The notes beneath the pieces were generated by a model. That model made no database searches. It was not told the origin of the DNA and saw only the letters and a list, made by a program, of their open reading frames with translations. DNA of 44,294 bases from Deltaproteobacteria bacterium (lineage in GTDB: Bacteria; Myxococcota_A; JAADFL01), in NCBI GenBank assembly GCA_013152945.1, contig JAADFL010000192.1, positions 1-44,294 of the forward strand, read 5' to 3'. Of the stretch, positions 26,022-34,716 are shown in pieces (the stretch's first letter is position 1; each line of letters opens with the position of its first letter). The position numbers and the translations under genes are program-made.

Positions 26022-28796
26022 ATGGTTACTGCTAAAGAGTTGGTAAAAGAGTTTACGACGGCAGGGTGGCATACAAGAGAAGAGATCGAAGAGTTTGTCA
26101 TGGCCGCATCCGGCATTGAGCCATGGGAACTCAACAAGTTCGTGGACTTACTGGCAAATCGTAAATTGTCCCAGGACCCGGGCAGACAACAACAACGTCT
26201 TCGGGCATTCCAGAGATTAGTCGAAACAAGTGGCCACAGCGGCATGTTCAGACCAATGGTCAAGGTATTGAAGACAGGAGATTTGCAGACCAAGAGATTC
26301 GTGGCGTCTTTACTGCACAAGGTCAACGACATCCAGTCACACGATGAACTCTGTTCTCTTCTTAGAAGTAAGGACAAGGATATCCGCGAGGCGGGGGCCA
26401 TGGCGCTCAAGATGGTTGGCGGAAAGACCGTGTTGAAAATCGTGGGGGACATGGTCCGTGAGCCAGCCTTTCCGGGAAGGAAAGAGGCTGCCGATGTTGC
26501 AGCCAATGTTGGAGGCCATTATTCCATCGGTATCTTGAGCGACATAGTTAAGTTCGGCACTTTGACAGAGAAGATTTCTGCATTGAGATATCTGGGTGAT
26601 CCGAAGTTTGTAGTTAAGGATCCGGAATCAGCGCGTAGTACAATAAAACCATTGCTGGCAGAGCCCGACGATAACCTTGTTGCTGCAGCGATATCATCCT
26701 ATTGCGGCATATGTGACGAGGACCAATATTTCCAGGATATCGCTTTCTTCATGGATTCAGGAAGCTTGCGGCTGGTCAAGGCGGCCTTGATGGGGCTCAA
26801 GCGCTTCACTTCGACCAGGGCCATGGCCATACTGGAAAGGAAACTGCGGACCGGTCCGAAGTCTGTGAGAATGGCTGTATTGGACGTGCTCCAGGCTATC
26901 GGCGGCGATATCATCCTCCCGCCGCTCGTACATGCGCTGGGACACAGACAGATCGCCGTTCGCAAGAAAGCCGCCGATGTTCTAACCGACTTAAGCAGTC
27001 AGGGAAAACTGGACCTGGCAAGGACCATAGTATGGCTATTGAGAAGTGAAGACGTTGAATTGCGGCGAATGGCGGCCGAGTTGGCTAATACTGTCAGAGA
27101 CCCGGACAACAGGCTTTGGCCAAAGTTGCTGTCATGCGTCCGGGACGAAGACTGGTGGGTAAGGGAGAGGGTCCTGGATGCATTATTGCATTTAGCAGGT
27201 CCGAAATTGAGCCGTTTCATGATGCCGTACTTGCAGGATCCGTCAGATGTAATACGCAGGTTCGGGGTACAGGTGCTGGCCAGGCTCAAGGATCCCAAGT
27301 CTGTCGGCGCCCTGGTCAGGTTGGCCATGTCCGATCCGGATTGGTGGGTCAGGGAGCAGGCGGTCGAGGCTGTTGCCGAGATCAACGATCCAAGGACCGT
27401 ACCACACCTGGTGCATATAATGAGTTCTTCTCCGGACATGAAGCTCGTATGTGTTCAGGCACTTGGGAAGATGGGGGCCAAGGAAGCAACGCCCCATGTT
27501 GTAGAACAACTTAGGGCTGAAGATGCGGACATCAGGCGGGCTGCCTTGAAGGCCTTGGAGGTGATAGGTACCCCATCACAGTCAGACGCAGTTAAAGAGC
27601 TGCTGGCCGACACGGATCCGAGGGTTCGCAAGGAAGCCAAGGACTTACTGCTCCGGTGGCATATTGTATTGGGAGTGCAGGAATCAGCTGCATCCGAGGG
27701 AATGTTGACTCCCCTGGAAAAATTCCTGGTGACCATGGCTGTAAAGGAAGGGGACGATTTGCTCCTTGCCTCGGATAGACGGCCTTATATTAAGAAGATG
27801 GGAAAGATGGTTCCCCTCTCGGAACGAAAATTGACAAATGGCCAGGTTCAGGCATTGATACTTCCGTTGCTCACAACATTGCAGGTACAATTATTGAAAA
27901 ACTTGGAAGATGTGGACTTCTCTTACGAGATCCCGTCCCATGACTTAAGGTTCCGGGTGAATGTCTTTTCGCAACGGACCGGTTTGTGTGCTGTTTTCAG
28001 GATCATTAAGGGTGATGTCCCTGAACTGGAAAAGCTGGGACTTCCAAAGATTCTTTTAAATGTGGGTGATCTGAAAAACGGGCTGGTGCTTGTAGGCGGG
28101 CCCACCGGTTCGGGAAAGTCGACTACCTTGGCGGCGATAATTGACCGTATCAACAAGACTTCGGCAAGACACGTTGTGACCCTCGAGGATCCGATAGAGG
28201 TCCGCCACAAGGCCGAACTGGGAGTCATTAACCAGCGCGAAATAGGCAGCCATACGCGTTCGTACGCAGATGCATTGCGTTCGACCTTGCGCCAGGATCC
28301 GAACGTCATTCTAATTGGAGAGCTTCGTGATCTTCCGACGATTTCCTTTGCCGTGAGTGCTGCTGAAACCGGTCACCTTGTGTTTGGAACAGTGCATACG
28401 GCTTCCGCCGAGACTTCCATGGACAGGATTATCAATGCATTCCCGCCCAAGCAGCAGGATCAGGTCAGGTCGATGTTGGCAGAGAGCTTGAGGGTTGTCC
28501 TTTGCCAATACTTGCTGAAAAGGAAGGATGGAAAGGGCCGTGTACTGGCTGCGGAAGTGATGATAAACAATGATGCTATTTCCAACCTTATTCGTAAAGG
28601 AACATGCTACCAGATCCCGTCAATAATAGCTACGTCCAGGGAAATGGGAATGCAGCTCATGGACTCGGACTTGATGAGGTTGTACAAGGATGGACTGGTG
28701 AGCGTGGAAGAGGCATATATCAAGGCAACGAACAAGAAGGATTTCGAAAGTATCCTGGAGTCTTTGGGATCCGGTGGGAGGAACGCTGGTGGCTAG
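26022..28796 (+). CDS. HEAT-repeat / PilT-type ATPase fusion protein
   Basis: This 924-residue protein has two parts. Residues ~1-555 are about a dozen HEAT-like helical repeats, with two units sharing DWWVRE. From about 563 on, a complete PilT-type ATPase follows: a degenerate N-terminal PAS-like domain (EGDDLLLASDRRPYIKKMG replaces ASDLHI...), Walker A GPTGSGKST (693-701), Asp box TLEDPIE, Walker B DPNVILIGELRDL, and His box TGHLVFGTVHTAS. The retraction motif AIRNLIRE is AISNLIRK (852-859). There is no zinc tetra-Cys, so it is not PilB-like. ATG 26022 has GAGG 7 nt upstream. An alternative ATG is at 26007. It is the first gene of a cluster with a PilT paralogue and a kinase. HEAT repeats suggest docking to another protein. 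Confidence 0.88.
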   Translation: MVTAKELVKEFTTAGWHTREEIEEFVMAASGIEPWELNKFVDLLANRKLSQDPGRQQQRLRAFQRLVETSGHSGMFRPMVKVLKTGDLQTKRFVASLLHKVNDIQSHDELCSLLRSKDKDIREAGAMALKMVGGKTVLKIVGDMVREPAFPGRKEAADVAANVGGHYSIGILSDIVKFGTLTEKISALRYLGDPKFVVKDPESARSTIKPLLAEPDDNLVAAAISSYCGICDEDQYFQDIAFFMDSGSLRLVKAALMGLKRFTSTRAMAILERKLRTGPKSVRMAVLDVLQAIGGDIILPPLVHALGHRQIAVRKKAADVLTDLSSQGKLDLARTIVWLLRSEDVELRRMAAELANTVRDPDNRLWPKLLSCVRDEDWWVRERVLDALLHLAGPKLSRFMMPYLQDPSDVIRRFGVQVLARLKDPKSVGALVRLAMSDPDWWVREQAVEAVAEINDPRTVPHLVHIMSSSPDMKLVCVQALGKMGAKEATPHVVEQLRAEDADIRRAALKALEVIGTPSQSDAVKELLADTDPRVRKEAKDLLLRWHIVLGVQESAASEGMLTPLEKFLVTMAVKEGDDLLLASDRRPYIKKMGKMVPLSERKLTNGQVQALILPLLTTLQVQLLKNLEDVDFSYEIPSHDLRFRVNVFSQRTGLCAVFRIIKGDVPELEKLGLPKILLNVGDLKNGLVLVGGPTGSGKSTTLAAIIDRINKTSARHVVTLEDPIEVRHKAELGVINQREIGSHTRSYADALRSTLRQDPNVILIGELRDLPTISFAVSAAETGHLVFGTVHTASAETSMDRIINAFPPKQQDQVRSMLAESLRVVLCQYLLKRKDGKGRVLAAEVMINNDAISNLIRKGTCYQIPSIIATSREMGMQLMDSDLMRLYKDGLVSVEEAYIKATNKKDFESILESLGSGGRNAGG

Positions 28797-29874
28797 ACTG
28801 GACACCTTTTTAAAACTTGTTGTAGAGCAACATGCAAGCGACCTGCATTTTCACGCAGGTAATCCTCCTATTGTCAGGCATGATGGCGATATCATCAAGT
28901 TACCGTTCAGGGTACTCTCCGATTCAGAGGCGGAACGGTTCATTTACGAAATCATGACAGATGAGCAAAAAAAGGCCTTCCTGGAGAATCATGACCTGGA
29001 TATGATTTACGTGATAGACGGCGTCGGCCGTTTCAGGGTTAACGTATTTCTCCAAAGCCATGGACCAAGTGCCGTCTTCAGGGTCATCCCTCAGAGATTG
29101 CCGACAGTGGAAGAACTGATGTTGCCCCCAATGGTAAAGAAGCTGGCCCAGTTGAACAATGGCTTGATCCTGGTCACCGGACCAACAGGAGCGGGTAAAA
29201 CAACGACTCTTGCAGCAATTGTCAACTATATCAACACATCATTTCAAAAGCATATTATTACAATCGAGGATCCCATAGAGTTTGTCCATGAGCCCATCAA
29301 CAGTGTCATAACTCAACGCCAGATTGGCTACCATGCCGAAAGTTTCGCCACAGCCCTGCGGTCTGCCCTGCGTGAATCCCCGGACGTGTTGGTGGTTGGA
29401 GAGATGAGGGATCTGGAGACCGTTCAACTGGCATTACAAGCTGCTGAAACAGGGGTGCTGGTCTTTGCCACATTGCACACAAACAGTGCGGCAAAATCCA
29501 TTGACAGGATTATCGATGTCATGCCCGAGGAAAGCCGGGACCAGACCAGGGGTGTATTGTCCGTGCTTCTTCGTGGAGTAATGGCCCAGCATCTGTGCAA
29601 ACGGGCGAGTGGAGAAGGCAGAATCGCGGTAATGGAACTACTGGTCCAGAATTGGGCTGTATCAAACATGATAAGAGAAAACAAGATACACATGCTCGAC
29701 TCCTACCTCCTGTCTGCAAGTTTGGCGGAAACAGGATGTCAGAGCCTGGATAGTTGCGCATTGCAATTTATCAGGGAGGGCCTAATCACCCTGGAAGACG
29801 GCTTGAAAATTGCCAATGATCCCCTGAGATTGAAGGAACTGGCATCCGAATTTTACGAAGTCGAGGAGGATTGA
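28789..29874 (+). CDS. PilT-like ATPase paralogue (PilT/PilU family)
   Basis: This 361-residue ATPase aligns without gaps to the window's PilT over residues 1-300. The N-terminal domain has HASDLHFHAGNPP, Walker A is GPTGAGKTT (131-139), the Asp box TIEDPIE, and Walker B DVLVVGEMRDLET. The His box is TGVLVFATLHTNS, where the usual TGH His is Val223. AIRNLVRE becomes AVSNMIRE (290-297), with Arg292 to Ser. GTG 28789 is chosen because GGAGGA lies 7 nt upstream. The gene overlaps the end of the HEAT-PilT gene by 8 nt, implying coupling. It may form homo-hexamers or mixed hexamers with the fusion. Motif loss argues for an accessory (PilU-like) or non-retraction role. Confidence 0.88.
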   Translation: MARLDTFLKLVVEQHASDLHFHAGNPPIVRHDGDIIKLPFRVLSDSEAERFIYEIMTDEQKKAFLENHDLDMIYVIDGVGRFRVNVFLQSHGPSAVFRVIPQRLPTVEELMLPPMVKKLAQLNNGLILVTGPTGAGKTTTLAAIVNYINTSFQKHIITIEDPIEFVHEPINSVITQRQIGYHAESFATALRSALRESPDVLVVGEMRDLETVQLALQAAETGVLVFATLHTNSAAKSIDRIIDVMPEESRDQTRGVLSVLLRGVMAQHLCKRASGEGRIAVMELLVQNWAVSNMIRENKIHMLDSYLLSASLAETGCQSLDSCALQFIREGLITLEDGLKIANDPLRLKELASEFYEVEED

Positions 29875-29877
29875 CCC

Positions 29878-31890
29878 TTGGCCGGAAAAGAATCCCGGCA
29901 GGAAGAATTGTTGAAACTCGCCCGAAAAGAGGAGCAGCGTGGCAAGCTTGGCGCTGCATACAAGCTTTTCCTGGATGCAGGAGCTCAAGAGGAAGCTGCT
30001 AGGATTCTCGCCTTGGCCGGCAAGCATGGAGAAGCAGGAAGGCTGTTGCTGTCATCACTTGGCGCCGAGCCTTCAAGGGCTGCTGCAAAGGATACCTGGG
30101 CGCGAAAAATAGTAATGAAAGCAGGCATCTATTTTTCCAAGGGAGGGATGAACAAAGAAGCTGCGAAGATGTTTATGGCCGCCCACGAGTGGGAACGGGC
30201 CGCAGACGCAATCGAAAAATCGGGAGACAAAGTTGCTGCAGCAAAGTTGCGGGCCAGGAGATCAGGATCGGGTTCCTTCGATGACAAGGGAATAGATCCC
30301 GGTGGAAAGGGCGGCAATGTCACCCCTGCTCAAGCCAGGAGATTGGAATTGGAAGGCAAGCATGAACTGGCGATGCAGGCTTATGTACAACTGGGATCAC
30401 CCCTGGATGCGGCAAGGGTTGCGGCTTCGGCAAAAAGGTTCAAGGACGCGGCGGAACTATTCATGGAAGCAGGCAAGCCGATCGAGTCCGCGTCATGCCG
30501 TCTGAAGGCGGGAGATGCATCCGGGTACCTCGACGCATTGACCAGGGTTCAAAAGGATGATCCGAATTACAGGAAAGCGGCCATGGCCGTGGTTAGAGCG
30601 GCAATTCAGCAAAACTTGCTCGGTTTTCAGATAGAGCATTTTCTTTCAGAATTCATAATGACCGGTCCACAAAATCCAGGGGAGCTGGAGAGTTTCTATT
30701 TAATGGGAATGCTTTACGAAAAGAGGGGATTCCTGGAAAATGCCCTGGAAATGTTCTCCAAGGTCATTGCCACGGTTCCTTCCTATCGCGATGCGAGGAC
30801 CAGACTGGAGCAAATCAATAACAGCATCAAGGGCACGGTCGAAGACTATAAGAGAATCATGGAAGAAGAAGATTCCTTTAGAAAAGGCTCCAACCGTAAC
30901 ATCAAAGATTCCGGTGAAATGGTCGGCTTACCGGATCTGCCCGAGCTACCGGATTTGCCGGATTTACCCGATTTGCCTCAAGTCAAGAATCAGCCGGCAC
31001 CCGTTCAGAAACAAAATGAGTCACAACAAGAGGTCAATAGCGTGCACCCTCCACCAAGTGGTATGATAGACGTCGGATCGACTCTGGCCGGTGGAAGATA
31101 CAGCCTGAAAAAGAAACTTGGAGAAGGCGGGGTAGCAATCGTTTTCCAGGCCAGAGATGAAGAGCTGGATGAAGATATCGCTATCAAGATATTTACGAGG
31201 ATCACGGCAAAGGACAGCTTGGTTAAGAGATTCAAGGAAGAGCTCAAGTTTTCCAGGCAACTCGTGCATCCTAATATTGTAAGATTATATGATTTCGGGA
31301 TCGACACAGGATATCGATACATTACCATGGAACTACTGCTGGGCAGACCGCTGGACGAGTTCATGAATGACGGCCCCATGGATTTCAAGACCGGAATCGG
31401 GTACTTGATGCAGGCGTGTATGGGTCTCAATGCAGCCCATGAACAGGGAGCGATTCACAGAGACATGAAACCTGCAAACCTTTTCGTGACAGACCAGGGG
31501 ACCGTAAAAGTCATGGATTTCGGAATAGCCAAGTGGCAGAGAAGCACCGGCCTCACCGAGACCGGCAGTATAGCCGGAACACCTGAGTATATAGCACCGG
31601 AACAGGTAAAAGATTTTGCAGGCGTCACTCCCAGGACAGATATCTATTCTCTCGGCGTAGTGGCCTTCGAGATGTTTACCGGAGAGTTGCCTTTCGATGA
31701 TGACGAACTCATGGCATTGTTGATGAAGCATGTCCACGACCAGCCCCCGAATCCATCTTCGCTTCGTTCGGATATGCCCCTGAATCTCGAAAATGTTATA
31801 CTTAAATGTTTGGAAAAAGAGCCAGACAAGAGATTCAACTCTTGCCTGGAAATGGTGAGGGCATTACAGGAAATATATACTACACTATAG
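29878..31890 (+). CDS. Soluble helical-repeat Ser/Thr protein kinase
   Basis: This 670-residue protein has no TM helix or signal. Residues ~1-330 are Ala-rich TPR-like helical repeats. A linker at about 348-368 has repeated LPD/LPE units. The kinase domain (about 405-665) has a Gly loop GEGGVA (third Gly replaced by Ala), Lys437 in AIKIF, catalytic HRDMKPAN (His527, Asp529), DFG (Asp547), and GTPEYIAPEQ in the activation segment. It is Hanks-type and probably active. A TTG start is used, with GAGGAGG 8 nt upstream. It lies 3 nt after the PilT paralogue, so co-translation is very likely. The repeats may bind ATPases or motor proteins. Substrates are unknown. Confidence 0.9.
   Translation: MAGKESRQEELLKLARKEEQRGKLGAAYKLFLDAGAQEEAARILALAGKHGEAGRLLLSSLGAEPSRAAAKDTWARKIVMKAGIYFSKGGMNKEAAKMFMAAHEWERAADAIEKSGDKVAAAKLRARRSGSGSFDDKGIDPGGKGGNVTPAQARRLELEGKHELAMQAYVQLGSPLDAARVAASAKRFKDAAELFMEAGKPIESASCRLKAGDASGYLDALTRVQKDDPNYRKAAMAVVRAAIQQNLLGFQIEHFLSEFIMTGPQNPGELESFYLMGMLYEKRGFLENALEMFSKVIATVPSYRDARTRLEQINNSIKGTVEDYKRIMEEEDSFRKGSNRNIKDSGEMVGLPDLPELPDLPDLPDLPQVKNQPAPVQKQNESQQEVNSVHPPPSGMIDVGSTLAGGRYSLKKKLGEGGVAIVFQARDEELDEDIAIKIFTRITAKDSLVKRFKEELKFSRQLVHPNIVRLYDFGIDTGYRYITMELLLGRPLDEFMNDGPMDFKTGIGYLMQACMGLNAAHEQGAIHRDMKPANLFVTDQGTVKVMDFGIAKWQRSTGLTETGSIAGTPEYIAPEQVKDFAGVTPRTDIYSLGVVAFEMFTGELPFDDDELMALLMKHVHDQPPNPSSLRSDMPLNLENVILKCLEKEPDKRFNSCLEMVRALQEIYTTL
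30933..30980 (+). repeat. Tandem 9-nt repeat encoding Leu-Pro-Asp/Glu linker
   Basis: Repeated 9-nt units of the type CCGGATTTG or CCCGATTTG encode PDL/PEL triplets between the helical repeats and the kinase domain. They probably form an extended flexible linker. Confidence 0.8.
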
Positions 31891-31920
31891 GATGCACCAT
31901 GGCTCATGAGGAGGAACATC

Positions 31921-33204
31921 ATGGCTCAAGGAAAGAAAAAGTTCTTATTTCCCGGTTTGGCGGCCTCGATCTTGGTGTTTTCGGCAGGCATGTGGGCCGG
32001 GGCCTGCAACAGCAACGATTCATCGCCCAGCGGGGATGTGGATTCAGACTCTGATACAGATGTGGATACTGATACCGATACTGATACCGGCTCGGAAAAT
32101 CCACTGGATAAACAGGCTGTATCGACTGCCGGTCCTTACTTGTTGAAGCCCGGCCCGGACAGCATCGAAGTTTGGTGGGAAACCGATCTTGCAGCTTCTT
32201 CAAGGGTTTCCTATGGCGAGGGAGAAAGCCTGGACCACATGGCGGTTGGAGAAATAATAAAGGATGACTACGAGGGGGCCTATCTAGTAAAGCCGCCTTC
32301 CGGCTTCAGACATAAGGTCGTTATCAGCGGTCTGGAGCAGGGGAAGTCTTATTCGTACAAGGTGATTTCAGTCAAAGAACCGCTTAAGGCCGGACATTTT
32401 TCAACAGCTCCCAAGCAAGATGAAGACGTGGAAATAGCGGTTTTCGGCGACGACAGGAGCAATGATGAAGATCATCATTTGGTTGTGCAAACAATTTTAA
32501 AGGATAGCCCTGCTCTTGTCGTCAATACCGGAGATATGGTTCCGTACGGCAAAAATGATGATGACTGGCGCAACTTTTTCAAAATCGAGGCGGACTTGGT
32601 GCGAAACACTCCCATGTATCCTGTCATGGGCAACCATGAATCAGCCCTCGAGGGCAGCTTCAAGTTCGGCTCGTACTTCGGCGGCATGTTGAAGAAAGAC
32701 CAAGCCGCTTATTACTCATTTGAATTCGGACCGGTGCATGGCGTGGTCCTGGATACCAATAGAGACCTCGAACAAGGCTCGGACCAGTTAAACTGGCTCG
32801 AGACAGATCTCGAATCTGTGTCGCATAGGAAGAAACAACCCGCGCTCTTGGCTTTTTTCCACCATCCATTGTATACCTTCAGCAACCATGACCCTGAAAA
32901 ACAACTAAGGGAAATTTTGCTTCCTATTTTTCAAAAATACGGTGTGGACGCAGTGTTCTGGGGACACAATCACTGTTATGAACGTTTTTCCATAAAAGGA
33001 GTTCCTTATATCACTACCGGAGGCGGCGGAGCGCCGCTGTACAGTGTCGGGCAGGCAACCGGTGATGATGCACAGTATTTTGTAACCGGTGAAAAGGCGT
33101 TGCACTATATCCTCTTGGATGTTTCTCCTACAGCTATTGATGGACAGGTCATACATGTACCGGACCACTCTGTAATGGACACATTCAAAATCGAAGGATA
33201 TTGA
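31921..33204 (+). CDS. Purple-acid-phosphatase-like metallophosphoesterase lipoprotein
   Basis: This 427-residue lipoprotein has a signal peptide ending WAGAC (Cys29), followed by a D-S/D-T spacer (about 39-56). A fibronectin-III-like N-domain (about 68-165: GPYLLKPGPDSIEVWWETD, GLEQGKSYSYKV) precedes a calcineurin-like phosphoesterase. Metal motifs are GDDR (176-179), NTGDM (Asp205), GNHE (237-240), HH (314-315) and GHNHCYERF (348-356). This order matches purple acid phosphatases. ATG 31921 has GAGGAGG 6 nt upstream. It follows the kinase gene by 30 nt. It would act at the cell surface or periplasm, so it is unlikely to dephosphorylate the kinase's cytoplasmic targets. Phosphate scavenging is a simpler idea. 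Confidence 0.87.
   Translation: MAQGKKKFLFPGLAASILVFSAGMWAGACNSNDSSPSGDVDSDSDTDVDTDTDTDTGSENPLDKQAVSTAGPYLLKPGPDSIEVWWETDLAASSRVSYGEGESLDHMAVGEIIKDDYEGAYLVKPPSGFRHKVVISGLEQGKSYSYKVISVKEPLKAGHFSTAPKQDEDVEIAVFGDDRSNDEDHHLVVQTILKDSPALVVNTGDMVPYGKNDDDWRNFFKIEADLVRNTPMYPVMGNHESALEGSFKFGSYFGGMLKKDQAAYYSFEFGPVHGVVLDTNRDLEQGSDQLNWLETDLESVSHRKKQPALLAFFHHPLYTFSNHDPEKQLREILLPIFQKYGVDAVFWGHNHCYERFSIKGVPYITTGGGGAPLYSVGQATGDDAQYFVTGEKALHYILLDVSPTAIDGQVIHVPDHSVMDTFKIEGY
32035..32088 (+). repeat. Asp-Ser/Asp-Thr spacer repeat
   Basis: GATACN-type 6-nt repeats encode a DVDSDSDTDVDTDTD-like spacer after the lipidated Cys. It is the counterpart of the spacer at 1535-1596 in the ceramidase-like lipoprotein. Confidence 0.85.
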
Positions 33205-33244
33205 TGTTGAAACTTGCAGGCTTCTTACTTGGTGTTTTTGGTCC

Positions 33245-34537
33245 ATGAAACACTTAAGCCTAGTTTTTATTCTTCTTCTGTTTTTTCATGGTTGTGGCAA
33301 TGAAAGTTATTGTCCGAACGGGTGGGAGCTCCAGGATGGTTACTGTGTCAAATCAGGGCATGAAACCGATCTCGATGATCAATGGGACGGCCTTGAGATA
33401 AGAGAGGTTATTGACGAAGACCGGGAGCCGGATCATGAAGAGCGGCAGATGGAACTCCTTGACATAAAATCGCATGATAGAGAGCAGGAGGATGCAGATC
33501 TATTCGAAGAGCAGGATGGCCTAATGGAATCCAGGGGTTCGGAGGGAGAAGGATTGGAAAGACGGCAAGAGTTCAAGGAAGACGGGGAAACTTGTGAAAC
33601 TTACGGCTCGTTTTGTAATCCCATAGTAATAAGCCAATTTCCTTTCGAGCATTCTTGGGATACATCCCGATCAGGATTGAGTGAGAACGATATCTATTCC
33701 TGTGCGCCCGATTTGGACGAGTCTGGACCGGAGGTGGTCTACATGATCGATGCCGGACAAACAGGCGTTTTAACAGTAAGGGTCCAGGACTCACCGGAAA
33801 ATGGAGTGGATGTGGATATTCACCTGCTTTCGTCTCCTAATCCGGGGGATTGCATCACACGGGCGAATTCTGAGTTTACGACCTGGCTGGATATCGGTGA
33901 AAAATATTTTCTTGTAGTGGATACGTACGTAAAGGATGGAGTTCCACAGGCGGGACCCTACACGTTGACTGTTGGTTTCGTGCCTGCACCGCAAGGAGAT
34001 TGCACCATGTTGCACGGTTCGGTCACCCTGAAATGGGGCACCCTGGCTCTGCCGGCAACCGGACCGGTGGTTAAAGAGGCTCACATGGTGACTACAGCCG
34101 AGAAGTTCGACGGCAATGGCTGGCCCGACAATAGTACGGACGGGTTGGCCCGGCATATTGAGCTTTCAAGCAATGTAACCGGATTCTTGGCTGACAGGAC
34201 CGAGACCTGGTGTCCATATGGCGAGGGAGGAAGCCAATGGGGGCAGGGATCATCAGTAAAACCACCCCTGGAATACGAGGCATGGTACATCTGCATGTAC
34301 TGGACAAGCGCCAGCAAGCCGGATCCAGGCACCAGGATGATAGTCACCAATCCAGTGACAGGCAGGTCGGTCGTCGCAATTGCCGGGTATGAGACCGGTC
34401 CGGGTTCTTCATCCGCCATAGCCGGAGTGGTGGAAGAAGTACACCAGGTTCTGGGAACGGCCCATCGCAGTAAACTCATGGTAGGTTTTGCCCGGGACCA
34501 GGATCTCGACCCGGGACCGGTAGATTGTGTGCAATAA
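33245..34537 (+). CDS. Acidic-linker lipoprotein of unknown function
   Basis: This 430-residue protein has a short signal peptide with lipobox-like FFHGC (Cys17). Next come a Cys-containing motif (CPNGWELQDGYC), a long D/E-rich low-complexity linker (about 38-115) and a beta-rich domain (about 125-255) that resembles a pre-peptidase C-terminal fold (DIYSCAPD, FLVVDTY, AGPYTLTVGF). The last domain (about 258-430) contains TRMIVTNPVTGRSVVAIAG and ends VGFARDQDLDPGPVDC. That stretch recalls double-psi beta-barrel (RlpA-like) motifs, but only weakly. It follows the phosphoesterase by 40 nt and probably shares its transcript. It is likely surface-exposed. No enzyme function is proposed. Confidence 0.75.
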   Translation: MKHLSLVFILLLFFHGCGNESYCPNGWELQDGYCVKSGHETDLDDQWDGLEIREVIDEDREPDHEERQMELLDIKSHDREQEDADLFEEQDGLMESRGSEGEGLERRQEFKEDGETCETYGSFCNPIVISQFPFEHSWDTSRSGLSENDIYSCAPDLDESGPEVVYMIDAGQTGVLTVRVQDSPENGVDVDIHLLSSPNPGDCITRANSEFTTWLDIGEKYFLVVDTYVKDGVPQAGPYTLTVGFVPAPQGDCTMLHGSVTLKWGTLALPATGPVVKEAHMVTTAEKFDGNGWPDNSTDGLARHIELSSNVTGFLADRTETWCPYGEGGSQWGQGSSVKPPLEYEAWYICMYWTSASKPDPGTRMIVTNPVTGRSVVAIAGYETGPGSSSAIAGVVEEVHQVLGTAHRSKLMVGFARDQDLDPGPVDCVQ

Positions 34538-34645
34538 TACAACCGGCATTTTAGCTGGCACCTTACTCGAATATTCTCCACCTTGATTGCGAAATTTCCC
34601 GCCGATATTGAGCGACCAATTATGGAATTTTTGATCGTTCTATTT

Positions 34646-34661
34646 ATGTCCTAGTGGACAT
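34646..34661. promoter_or_regulatory. Short inverted repeat upstream of zinc-ribbon gene
   Basis: ATGTCC-TAGT-GGACAT is a perfect 6-bp dyad with a 4-nt spacer, 55 nt before the ATG at 34717. It could be an operator. No T-tract follows, so a terminator for the preceding lipoprotein gene is less likely. Confidence 0.35.
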
Positions 34662-34716
34662 CCTGTTTCCATTTTTGCTACATTATTGAAATAATATGGT
34701 TGGAGTGAAAATCGTA

